Assembly: GCA_000697665.1 (NCBI GenBank)
Contig: KL197713.1
Span: 832,593 to 896,592, forward strand
Length of the DNA stretch: 64,000 bases
Direction: 5' to 3'
Origin: Jaapia argillacea MUCL 33604
Lineage: Eukaryota > Basidiomycota > Agaricomycetes > Jaapiales > Jaapiaceae
Below the pieces are notes generated by a model, which was not told the origin of the DNA, did no database searches, and saw nothing but the letters and a program-made list of their open reading frames with translations. This document shows, piece after piece, positions 22,810 through 34,379 of this stretch (the stretch's first letter is position 1; each line of letters starts with the position of its first letter). Position numbers and translations under genes: made by a program.

Positions 22810-25471
22810 ATGGAAGCTCTCAAAAAGGTTTTCGAGGCTAAAAACCAAGCAGTGGGCATAAAGTCTTGTCTCTCGCTTCCAGTCTAATTGAATTCTGCAG
22901 GGCAGCCCAGCTTTGGTCACTTTCGTGACTGCAGGGTATCCCACCGTCAAGGATACAGTACCCATATTGCTCGCCATGCAAGAAGGGGGTGCCGACATCG
23001 TTGAGCTTGGCGTTCCCTTCTCCGATCCCATAGCAGATGGTCCTGCGATCCAAGAGACGAACACAGTGCGTCCCCCTCCGAGTCAACTATTCTCTTGTCC
23101 TTAACTGTACTACGACCCTTTCAGGTGGCGCTGAAAAATGATGTTGAATATGCGACTGTCCTTGGCTTGCTGCGCGAGGCACGTAGCAAAGGTCTCACTA
23201 CTCCAGTCCTACTCATGGGTAAGCTCGGTCTCGTTCCAACCAGTCCCCATTCTCATGTCACGTCTTAAGGCTACTACAACCCCATGCTGGCTTACGGGGA
23301 AGAAAAGGCCATTCAGGATGCCAGGGAGGCAGGTGCGAATGGCTTCATCATGGTTGACCTCCCTCCGGAAGAAGCCATCGTATTCCGTGACAAGTGCACC
23401 AATTCCGGGTGCGTATATACTCCCGTTTTAAATTCCAATATCTTAATAGTTGTATCAATACAGCCTCTCCTATGTTCCCTTAATCGCTCCTTCCACGTCT
23501 CTGCCGCGGATTCGGTTCCTTGCATCTATCGCCGACTCCTTCATCTATGTTGTATCCAAAGTTAGTACCCTCTGATGTCTCCACAAATGAGTTATCTCAC
23601 CTTCCTCATATCCAGATGGGAACGACCGGTTCATCTGCGGGAGTGGCCATGAACAGTGCACTTCCAGATATCATCGCTCGAGTCCGCCAATACGCCACCG
23701 TCCCTCTCGCAGTCGGCTTTGGAGTAGCCACTCGCGAACATTTCGACGTGGTTGCGGATGCAGGAGCAGACGGTGTCGTTGTCGGTTCCAAGCTCGTCAG
23801 TGTCATGAAAACATCTCCCCCTTCTCAAGTAGCAGCGAATGTCGAAGCCTACTGCCGAGAGCTCAGCTTGAAAGGACAACCGTCGAAACCTCGCACACCT
23901 CCGGTGAGTGGTATCGTCACCACTCCCACTGTCAACGTCAATCGCGATGGCCCCCCCGTATCCAACTCTGCTTCCGAGCCCACTGTCCTACCAGCTAGGT
24001 TCGGTGAGTTTGGTGGACAGTATGTGCCAGAGGCCCTTTTCGATTGCTTGGTGGAGTTGGAGGAAGCCCACAAGACTGCCGTGTCGGATCCAGAGTTTTG
24101 GAAGGAGTTTGAGAGCTACTATGGGTATATGAATCGGCCTTCGAAGTTGTATTTTGCGGGATCGTTGACGAAGCATGCTGGTGGTGCCAATATTTGGTTG
24201 AAGAGGGAGGATCTGTGAGCTCTCCGATACGTATCATTCGCCACCCGTTACTGATAGTGTTGGGGCACCAGGAATCACACCGGTTCCCACAAGATCAATA
24301 ACGCCATTGGTCAAATTCTACTCGCCCGGCGCATAGGAAAGAAGCGCATCATCGCAGAGACTGGCGCAGGCCAACATGGTGTGGCAACTGCCACAGTCTG
24401 TGCCCGCTTCGGCCTCGAGTGCGTCATCTACATGGGCGCAGAAGACGTTCGCCGACAGGCCCTAAACGTCTTCCGTATCCAGATGCTCGGAGCCAAGGTC
24501 GTCCCAGTTCACTCAGGCTCATGTACACTCAAGGATGCCGTCAACGAAGCCATGAGGGACTGGGTAACCAATTTGTCCACCACTCATTATTTGGTCGGGA
24601 GTTGTATTGGGCCTCATCCGTTCCCCACCATTGTCCGAGACTTCCAGAGGGTGATTGGGAAGGAGATCAAGAGTCAGTTCAGGGAAGTGAAAGGGAAGCT
24701 GCCGGATGTTGTCGTCGCATGTGTTGGAGGGGGCAGTAATGCGATCGGAACATTCTTCGATTTTATTCCAGATAAGAATGTGAGGCTGGTTGGGGTTGAG
24801 GCTGGTGGCGAAGGTACGTACAAAATCCGGGATTCCCCTCCTCGCTTAGGGTGTTGGCATATCTATTCCGCTGCTAACCCCGGTTTGCCTCGCACGTGCG
24901 AACACACGCTTACCTCGATCACTTGCAGGCATCGATGGCGATCGACACAGTGCAACTTTATCGAAAGGCCAGCCAGGAGTTTTGCATGGTGTACGCACGT
25001 ACATCCTCCAATCACTAGCGGGACAAATCGTCGAGACGCACTCGATCAGCGCAGGTTTGGACTATCCTGGAGTGGGACCTGAACATGCTTGGTTGAAGGA
25101 TTCTGGAAGGGCGGAGTATGTCGTCGCTACCGACGAAGAGGCCCTAAGGGGGTTCAGGATGTGTACCCAATTGGAGGGGATTATCCCTGGTACGTGATCC
25201 CCTTTCTCCTTTCAAGATGGGATGCGCTGACCGGAAACTAAGCCCTGGAGTCCTCGCACGCTGTCTGGGAAGCCGTCCGATTGGCGAAGACCTTGGGAAA
25301 AGACGTGGATATTGTCGTTGTAAGTCGCCTTTCTATCGTCGTTGCCCATCGGCCCACTAACACGATTTCTTGGATAAGTGTTTATCTGGTCGTGGAGACA
25401 AGGATGTCGAGCAAATCTCGGAGCTACTTCCCAAGTGGGCGGATACCCTAGACTGGCACGTATCGGCGTAA
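22810..25471 (+). CDS. TRP5: bifunctional tryptophan synthase (alpha-beta fusion)
   Basis: Ten exons: 22810-22851, 22901-23065, 23125-23218, 23270-23408, 23464-23560, 23616-24214, 24272-24813, 24929-25189, 25243-25319, 25379-25471; 702 aa (yeast Trp5 707). It converts indole-3-glycerol phosphate and serine to tryptophan. The alpha half (1 to about 265) shows VTAGYP, the catalytic Glu in [20 protein letters not shown] and [11 protein letters not shown] linker of about 35 residues leads to the beta half: [18 protein letters not shown], the PLP lysine in [10 protein letters not shown] (near 386), [22 protein letters not shown] and LSGRGDKD. The alpha-beta order is the fungal one. Intron 7 (24814-24928) is 115 bases. 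Codon use is C-biased. Confidence 0.98.
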
Positions 25472-25857
25472 TATGTGTGGGATGTAAAAGTGATGTTTGA
25501 ATATAACTTGGAGGAGTAGTTCTGAGCCGTTCCAACTCTGAGTTCGCGTCGTGTCCACGTGGCGGCTGATGAGTATCCTCGTGACGCGCAACTTCGTTCA
25601 GCTCGCCCAAACCCCAGCACTGGCCAACATCACTGGGCTATATTCACAACATTTCACCCGGGAAGGTGCATAGCTAGGGATACATATCTGAGATCCTTTG
25701 TTTACACTACTCCAAGACCTCCGGTTATATACCGCCAACTGCTCTGTCTCTGGCAGTCATCGAACCTTGCCGAATTGTCGACCCTCGCTGCCCTCTAATT
25801 GACGCACCTCTGCAACGTTAGTTCTTTGGAACCCTCCTTTCTGGTAATCTACATGTT
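25472..25857. other. gap between TRP5 and VPS54
   Basis: TRP5 3' flank and VPS54 promoter. No gene seen. Confidence 0.45.
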
Positions 25858-28800
25858 ATGTCAGAATCTAGCTTCACTCCCTCCCGTACTGGCTCCCCAA
25901 TACAACCACCTCCCGAGCCGCAGCCAGCACCCCAACCATTCAGGTTTAATTGGGATTCTGGCACTCGAAAGGGCCCAGGGAGCGTTTCTGAGACGACAGA
26001 AGGGAGAGGGGGAGACTACTTTGCATCTGGTGCGACAGTGCGTCTGGATGGTTTGTTGAACGCTTCCACCACCTCCCTTGCGTTGGGCGCTTTACCCCCA
26101 GATTGGAGCAGCTCTAAGCATGGATTTCATGGTGAGTTCAGCCGAGCTTATATCGCAACTCTGTTGTTAAGTTGTTACATTTCAATAGCCATCTCGACTG
26201 TCTTGAACAATCCTCACAAGCGCGGTGCTCCCCCCAAAGCACATTCCTCGCTGCCACCCGTTCCTGCGACAGAGCTCCCAAGGGTGCGAAGAAAGGATTT
26301 TGACTCTTACCTAAAGGCTATTGCACCGGAATGGGAGTCTTTTGAGAGAAATATGAGCCTGAGCCGAGGTGATGAGGCCCCTGGTATGCTCAGACGGTCT
26401 TCGGTTACCCTCCCCCCTCTCGATGCCGTACCCGAAGTGTTCTTCAAACCACACTTCAATCTTGGAGATCCTCAGACATTTGCTCTCGTCACCGAACAAG
26501 ATTCTTCCTTGTCGCAGTCGCCCTCGTCATCACCAACAACCCTGGATTTTGGCGATCCTACTTCCCTATCGCACTCCCTGCCCCTGCTTGACAAGTTATC
26601 TCACTACACCGATACTCTCGAAGCTCATCTAACTCACGAGATCTCACTCCGTTCGACCTCGTTCTTTGCCGCTCTAACAAATCTTCAGGACTTGCAGAGC
26701 GAATCCACAACGTGCTTATCTCGAATATCCCAGCTCCGTGGGTTACTCCAGGAGGTAGATCAAGGGACGGCACGAAGAGGTGTGGAAGGGGTCAGGCGGG
26801 AACTCAAGAAAGATCGTCTGGGTGTTGTCAAGGAAGGCGTGAAACGGATGGGGGACGTTTGGGATATGCTGGGGATTGGGAGGGGATTAGTGGAGGCAGG
26901 CCAGTGGGAGGAAGCGTTAGGTGTCGTGGATTCCTTGTGGGGTCTCTGGGAATCTCTCCCTCGGGAGCCATCGAAACCCTCCGCCAAATCACTGCCATCC
27001 CTTCCCGAGGAAGAAAGTGGATCTTCGCTAGATACTATCCACGAGTTCGACTATTATCGGAGGTCTCCGTCAGGCTCTGGTTCCCGAGAATCTGCGTCGC
27101 CACCACCTGCTATTCCACTGTCGTCCCTCCATGCCTTCTCATCCTTGCCTGATCACCTTCAAGATTTGACCTTTCACATGGCATCCTCTCTCACCACTGA
27201 ACTCGTCACAATTCTTCGCGTTGACCTCCTGACCCGCATTGACTCGGATTCAGCAACACCTTCGGCCGATCAGGATCTAGGACTACGAGATCAGGTAAGG
27301 CCCCTGCTCAGTGGCCTTATGAGGGCGAAAGGGAAGGGTAAAGCGCGAGACAGTGGTCCAAACGTGAACGTTGGGGCCGAGGAGTTCGTGGAGCCATGGA
27401 GGGAGGCCGTCCTAACGGAAGTCAAGAGTACGGTCAAACGAGTGAGTTCAACTCTTGCCTCCCCCAATAGGGCCTTTCACAGACTTTTCAGTGTAGCACT
27501 TACCCCCAGGATTGGACTTGGAATCCTTGGACCTCCAGATTACCACACCTGCTAGTGAGAACGACTCCAGGTAACAGTTTTCCAACATGTTGAGCATACA
27601 TATGCTAACAGCACACATAGCTCTGCATTCGCGACTCATATTCGTTCGATGACACACGAACAGTACTTAGCGTTCAGCAAGGCAGTGTTTGGGAGCTTAT
27701 TGAACTGCGTGGAAGGTGTGCGAAACCAGAACGCTGTCGTTGTGGAACTTGTGGAAACGATGCAGTAAGTCCGCCTCCAATGTCTCCGCCACCTTATTCT
27801 CAGAAGCGTCTTGCAGGCCACGGCCCTCCCCGAAACCACTTTCGACCAATTTTACGTCCACATCATTGTCACCACAGATCATCCAAAATTCCCTCTCGGA
27901 GCTGCTGGTCGCCTCTGCGGAGCTGGCAAATATCGTTTGCGCCAACATACTCGCACTTCGCTCCGAGCAGCACAGCAAGCTTGATCTACCCCAGTTTGTC
28001 GAGTTGTTCGACATCACATGGAACTTTGTGGTCAGCTGTGAAGTGGTTTGTAGAAGGATGATTGTCAACCTTCGCGGTGCAGCTGTCACCCAAGCCAAAG
28101 GATTCCTGCAGTCCTTCCATCAACTCAGAATCTCACAATCGGCGAAGCTTGTGGAGGACGAACAGTGGGTCGCTGCTGATGTGGCATCGTCCATGCAGAG
28201 GATCGTGGATACTTTGGTTGATTGTGCCGTCCGCGATCCTACCGAGTTACAGCTGAAACGCCTCGAACCGGGTTCTCCTCCTTCACGCTCTCCTTCCATC
28301 AATGGTCCTTCCTCACCGAAGACTTCCCCCTCCCAATCGAATGGAACCGCCATCTCGAAACACCTTCGCATTGAAGATCGACAATATTTCGCTGTCAGCG
28401 CAACGTTGGAGACCCTCATTCTCCTTGTGGACTATCTGAAGTTGATTGTCAATCTGTCCATGTTAACGACGGATGCCATGAGCAGGGTGATCGAATTCTT
28501 AAAGGCGTTCAATTCTCGGACATGTCAAGTGGTTCTAGGTGCAGGTGCAATGAGGAGTGCGGGGTTGAAGAACATTACTGCTAGACATCTTGGTAAGTGC
28601 AGAAAGTTGATTCGTAGGTGACTTTGGTCCTCACCTGACATCCTTAACGTCCAGCCCTTGCTTCCCAGTCGCTGTCCATCATGATCGCACTTGTGCCATA
28701 TGTTCGTGAGACATTCCGTCGGCACCTGAATCCTAAACAGGCTGTCATGCTTGTGGAGTTTGACAAGTTGAAACGGGTTTGTGTCGGATTTCGCTTGTGA

Positions 28801-29705
28801 CATTGGACCACTCCTAACCATCCTTGATTAGGACTTTCAAGAGCACCAGAACGAAATCCATGCCAAGTTGATTGCTATTATGGGAGATCGTCTGACTGCT
28901 CATATCCGGACATTACAGGTATGTCTCGCCATTGGTTGCAACCCGCACGTTCAACCCTGATTCTATCATCTCAGACCATCAACTGGGAGACCATACAGAA
29001 GGGTGCTGGGTTGAATGGGTACATGGAATTACTAATCAAGGAAACTGTTACCCTACACAAGGTCCTCTCTCGCTACCTATCTCCACAGGTCGTCGAAGTA
29101 AGTCTACTTTCTCCTTGGGGGTGCGCTGCTCCTGACTCTGGTTTGCTTGCGTCAAGTATGTTATGACCCAAGTCTTTGCGGCTATCAACCATCGATTATC
29201 AGAGGAGTTCACGAAAATCGACTTGCCAAGTTTAGAGGCGAAAGAAAGGTTGGTGATAACCAGATACGTTTCTTCTCGGTCACTGAAAAGGCTCCCCTCG
29301 TCACACAGATTAGTTGGGGATGCTCAATATCTACACGAAAGATTGTCTTCTCTGAAGAATGTTGGCGCACCCTCGAACATGCTCGAAACAGTTGCGATGG
29401 AGAAGAGCATACGATCGCAATCTTCACCGTCGCTGCACCATGATCATGCCCCTGGATCTACTGCCAATCAACGGATTAAGAACATGTTCGCCAGATCTGC
29501 GGTCAAACCTCTAGAGCTGGACAAACCTCTCCCTAGCCCCACGCCGTCGCCGTTACCGGTACCTCCTCATTCCAACGGTGTTCCGGAGAAGGATGTTCCT
29601 GTTGGCGTCGACATGGGAATTTCGCAATCTAGGGATCAAGCACCCAGCCCAATGACTGCGCCCATACCTGATCAATCACCGGCATCCGTGGCCACGGCGT
29701 CGTAA
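25858..29705 (+). CDS. VPS54: GARP complex subunit VPS54
   Basis: Exons 25858-26131, 26189-27441, 27497-27570, 27621-27764, 27817-28592, 28655-28776, 28832-28918, 28975-29097, 29157-29705; 1133 aa. It tethers endosome-derived vesicles at the trans-Golgi with Vps51-53. Visible: a disordered Pro-rich N-terminus, a conserved RVRRKDFDSYLKAIAPEW segment, coiled-coil regions (LEAHLTHEISLRSTSFFAAL), and a C-terminal Vps54 domain from about residue 770 (DRQYFAVSATLETLILLVDYL, RHLALASQSLSIMIALVPY, FQEHQNEIHAKLIAIMGDRL, MTQVFAAINHRLSEEF). Intron 1 (26132-26188, 57 bases) has no in-frame stop, so retention would add 19 residues. The acceptor of intron 2 was chosen by phase (TGTAG at 27496). The intron 4 acceptor (27816) is less certain. 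Confidence 0.9.
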
Positions 29706-31897
29706 CCTTCATCGTGCGGAGCGGCGGGTTTGTGTCTTGCCCATTCACAAGGTTTTCCCTACAGGCCGATTAGAAGTTCGGAACGGGACTATATTTACAT
29801 GTAGCCATCTCTTGGATTGTTCGACGCGGCTGTAATTGTGATAGGTCGCGATATGTACGTGAGAAGGCGACCGAGGCGGTCAATACACACGGGGTTGGTG
29901 ACCCAGAGCCGATAAGGTCATACCTGAGATAAGGGTGAACACAGATGGGTGGGCAGGCTCCGTCGGGTCAGGGCAGATTGGCATGATGCAATTATTCCCG
30001 CCCCTCATCGTTGAAACCTCGTCCTCGTGGGGCCATCTTGGAAACCTTACCCCTTACTGTCGTTCAACTCAAACTCACTAGGATCTAAATGTCGTGGCCT
30101 GATAAATCAGTTCGAATTCGGTCATGTCAACGTTGTTTTGGTGAGAGTGATGACGACCTGGCGTGAGCGGGAACATGTGGGATGTTGTTCGGGGCAGGAC
30201 AACATCTCGTGATCAGGATGGCAACGGGGGGGCAAGTCATTGAATGTCGTCATCGATGATCACGATGATCCCAGCATACGTCGAAGTCGCTCGAGATTCT
30301 CTGGGCAACCGAGCACTGAGTACATGCTGAGATATTATGGGATATTCGAGTCCAGAGCGAAACCCAGAGGCAACGCAACCCCACTTGGCCCAGATTTCAA
30401 AAACTTTGAGGACCGGGGTGACGGAAGACGCTCCCATTAAATTCAGAAAATTGAGGAGGTTCTTGCGACGCACGCACTCGGCAGCTGCGCATGTAGGTCA
30501 GGCTATTTGGGGCTTTGGGGATCAAACCCACGTTGCACAGGTGATCAGCGCACAGGACGCCACAGAACTTCACAGTTCCCATCCAGATAAGGTAAAGTCT
30601 TGCTCTCAAGTAAGCTCGATGTCTCGCGCAGGTGGGTCGGTACGCTGATGACGCAGACCCGTGCATGCAGCAAATTGTGTCGGCCGCAACCAGCGTATTC
30701 CCGACGTCACTGCGTCCATAATTATTTGCGAGCATCTGCGCATGCACGCAGGAAATCCGGTGGCTCGGAGTGCGGACCAAACTGTGGGTGGGTTTCGGAT
30801 GTCCCGAGAGCCAGTCAGAGACCATGACCGCAAGGAAGCTATCTCTGTGGCAATGCAAATACGATCTCGGTTCTACACTCGAAGGACCTGGTGGTTCAGC
30901 GCAAAAGGAAATCGCAGTGGAACAGATGGATGATCTGGAACTTGTTTCGATACTTGGTTCGCCCGCTCACGGCGGCAGTGTCAACGGAGAAGTATGCCAT
31001 TGGGCAGAATGACTTGGAAAGTCTGGGAACAATGGGTTAATATTTGCGTTACAAACTGGATTCGCCAAGACGCGGACGCCCAGCTACACGACTTCGAGGG
31101 TGACTGGAAAAAAGAAGGGTGACTCTGCGAAACGCGGATAATTGATCCCGTGTTCATGGAGGCGCCCAGTTGCTTTGGTGAAATGACACAAGGTTGGACA
31201 GCGAACGCGACAGTTGGGAAAGATGTTCGCGGGCAATGGAATGAGCTGTTGATGGCGTGACATTGTCAATGAAGGAAAGGAGAATGCATCAGGCAGGAGT
31301 CGTCATCTGACGGGGCAGTTGAGCAATTCAGGGGAGCCACGTCGGCTTAGTCTGGAAACGTGATGAGAAGCTCATGGCTGGAAAGGATGGACAGATGGGC
31401 GCCATCGCTCCTAAGCGAGGGTGAAGATTACTTGAAGCGCTGCAGATGGACAGTACACGACGATTTACTAAAGTACGGAGGTCACGGAGAGAAATACAAT
31501 CTGGCTTGGCCTAGCCAATTGCACGTTTGCAACAGCAAGAAGCGGAGGGAAATACAACAAGGAAAGAGGCTGGAAAGATCTCGTAGGAACAAAAAAGGGA
31601 CAACGTGCGAGTTGGTGGGGTGGGATTGTAGACTGGTTCGCGGTTCGACTCAGGAGAACGGCAACAAGGGTCCAAAACGGGATCGATCGAGAATGGAAAT
31701 GTGACAATGTGATCGAGTCAAATGCCGTAACAATTCTTTCACCTTATTTGCCTTCCCGTATAAAGCCTCCAACCTATCTCGCAATTCATACTCCTCCCAC
31801 CGCACCCGCATCCCTTATTACGACGCCCTATTTGCCATCTGGTCGTGTTGTGCGTCCACCAGACAGCGCTCGATTCGTACATTACACATTCAGCCGC
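29706..31897. other. 2.2 kb gene-poor gap
   Basis: The largest stretch without a supportable gene. Open frames are short, start without good context and show no motif. Only a promoter-like TATAAA near its right end stands out. It may be a long promoter of the gene at 31898 or hold a noncoding transcript. Confidence 0.5.
31759..31764 (+). promoter_or_regulatory. TATA-like box
   Basis: TATAAA followed by AGCC, 134 bases before the ATG at 31898. The distance leaves room for a 5' UTR of about 100 bases. Confidence 0.4.
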
Positions 31898-33301
31898 ATG
31901 TTCGAAGAAATTTGTTTGCAATGCGGCAAACCCATCGACGTCGACGGGTACGTTTATACCATCCTCTCCACCGCACGCGCCGTTCATTGACAATCTTCAA
32001 CATAAAGGCGCGCGTATTGTTCGGGCGATTGTGAAGGACTTGACGCATCCACATCACCATCCATATCTTCCGCCAGTAGCGCATTTCCATCGCCACACCT
32101 TTCACACACAATGACAGGTCCGGTTTCTGACATACCCGCCCTTATGCCTTCAGCATTGGGGAGAGCGCTTGCTTCGCGAGCGACAAGAGATCAGTACTCC
32201 CTCTCGTCAATATCGGCGTCAAATTGGGCCGGTGCCATCGTCACCGACGAAGACGACTATGACTACGATAATGCTCCCGTTTTTGGAGTAGAGGATGATT
32301 ATACTTACATTCCGGACGTACCGTTGGACCCTTCGGATGGTACAACGACGAATCATTCGGTCTCGTCTTCCGCTTCGATCCACCCTCTTCTGAAAGCCGG
32401 GTCATTTGGTCTCTCATACACGAGGCGACCTTCGACGACGAATAACCGATCAATTTTGCCTCGTTTGCACCGTCGCGTTTCCTCCGAGTCAACATCGAGT
32501 GCTACGCCTGCCAACCTCGCGAAGAGTGCACCCTCCGTCGGCCTGTACCTGTCCGACGACGATTCGCTCAGCTTGTCGGACGTACCCTCCTATTTGCCGC
32601 CCCCGAAGCGCGACCAGACGCAACGTCCACGAGAGGCGAAAACCCCAGAGCACGAAGGGACTGCGAAACCCAAGCAGCGCCGGAATCGGGCAAGTCTGCC
32701 AGCGTACTTTGCGCTGCTTCAGGGTAGCTCCCCATCACCAGCGGAGAAAGCTTCGTTTGGGTCCTCTCACCCGAAGGTATCTTATTCGTCTACCTTGCGT
32801 GCTTTGGAAGCGCTGCGGCTAACGCCGTCGACTCCCACCACCTCTCGTCGGGCTGTAGACAACTCCGACTTGGAAGAGACGATGACGTTTGCCTCCTCAG
32901 TCATCACCGCCGTCCCGACAACCCCCCGTCGAGGTCGTAGACGAGAGCGCCTGAACGAGGAGGACGATACAGAGAGGAGCAGTAGTCGTCGGTCGCCGTC
33001 GTCACGTTCTCCATCTCGCTCTTCTCGTCCTCGCGACTATGGCCGAGAAGTAGAAGGCGACGAACATATGATGGGATACAGTCAACGTGGTCGGGTGGCT
33101 GTACGGCGGAACAGTAATCCACATCCTTTGTCTCAGATGTCTTTCGTTGGGAGGACAGACCGGGAGAGGACAGAGTCGGAGGGTAGGAGGGGGAGGTTGA
33201 AGCCGGAGGAGTTGGAAGAATTCGCTTACAGGCCAACTGTGGCCCCTGGATATGGAAGTGGAAGGAGTGGCCTGAGAGACCGACGAGAACGGGTGAGGTG
33301 A
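31898..33301 (+). CDS. Cys-motif N-terminus, disordered protein conserved in basidiomycetes
   Basis: Exons 31898-31947 and 32008-33301; 447 aa. The first exon and the splice create a compact site, CLQCGK then RAYCSGDC: two CxxC/CxxxC pairs 12 residues apart, very likely one zinc site of zinc-ribbon or treble-clef type (inference). I recall similar proteins beginning MFEEICL in other mushrooms, but no function. The rest is low-complexity, Ser/Arg/Pro-rich with recognisable islands: DIPALMPSALGRALASRATRD, APSVGLYLSDDD, RNRASLPAYFALLQ, a helix VSYSSTLRALEALRL, and an Arg/Ser repeat (SSSRRSPSSRSPSRSSR) like those of splicing regulators. No membrane helix. Confidence 0.75.
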
Positions 33302-34379
33302 CCATGAACCTCGGACACCCACGACAAAATTCACGACCGAACGATCTTGTTACACCAACCAAAAGCTTCCTTCGCATCAAATCATCATTATTCATCCTCC
33401 CACAATCATATTTATCGGTCAACTCTGGAATCATCTCGTCGTCCCTTCGTTTTGTTCGCATATTCGTATCCTGCACCGCCGTCGATTTCTCGCAACATCC
33501 GCTCAATTCGTACTCAGCATCAGCATAACTCATTCATCGCATCGTTATATCACCAGCAATTTTTTCGCGTTCGCCCTCAAAAGCCTACAACCACAGGGAC
33601 ATACGTTCTTCGGGATCCCACGTTTCCTTAGTCTCTTCCATTGTTGGCATCGGTCACCATACCGCATCTTTTTTGTTTCGCTTCCCCCCTCATCCCATTT
33701 GACGTTCAAGTAATGGTCACCTTCATGACATACATATATCAAACCATCATGCAGTCTTCACTCATAACAAACTTATCGCATAAGTAGTCGCAGCAGCGGT
33801 CGTAGTAGTCACTTTGCATGGAAAAATCGAAATTTTTTGGGAAGAGCATTGGCTCGTCCATTTGCTCAACCAAAGATAGCAGTGATCGTTGAAAAGTTGA
33901 GGGCTCTCCTATTCCACCCTATCTCTCATCCGCGGATAGCGCAATCATTCGAAAGAAGATCGAATCGAACTCGAGGCGAACTGACACCAAGTTCGTGCGT
34001 GTCGATGCCGAAGTAGCAAAACTGCCGGGTTTGAGGTTGGGATGAGATAAGTAGATAGGGTACATCGGGATGATTGACCAGCGATGGGACACGGCATACT
34101 GTGTTAATCGGTCTCAGCGCTGTGGACAAGGACAAGGAGAAGGACGACGACGAAACGGGAACCTGACACATGGCAAAGCCCACGTGGAAAAGGACCTGAC
34201 TGCCGCCGGACTCTATGGCACGGCGAGCAAGGACAAGCAGCAGCCTTTTACTCGTCACTATCGATATTCTCCTGTGCGCTTGAACCTTTTGTTGACTTTG
34301 TTTCGTCGGTTTCTGGATGAAAACTCTCCAATAATCAGAAATACTCGTATCCAACATTGATTCATCGACCTTTTCCCAA
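33302..34379. other. gap that may hold the first exon of GID7
   Basis: 3' flank of the 31898 gene and 5' region of the WD-repeat gene. The latter's frame has no ATG at its visible left end, so a small first exon with the start codon probably lies here. I could not fix it. Confidence 0.4.

Noticed and set aside
31640-31660. GGTTCGACTC, a tRNA B-box-like sequence
   Set aside because: No A-box, stems or acceptor pairing upstream, so not a tRNA.
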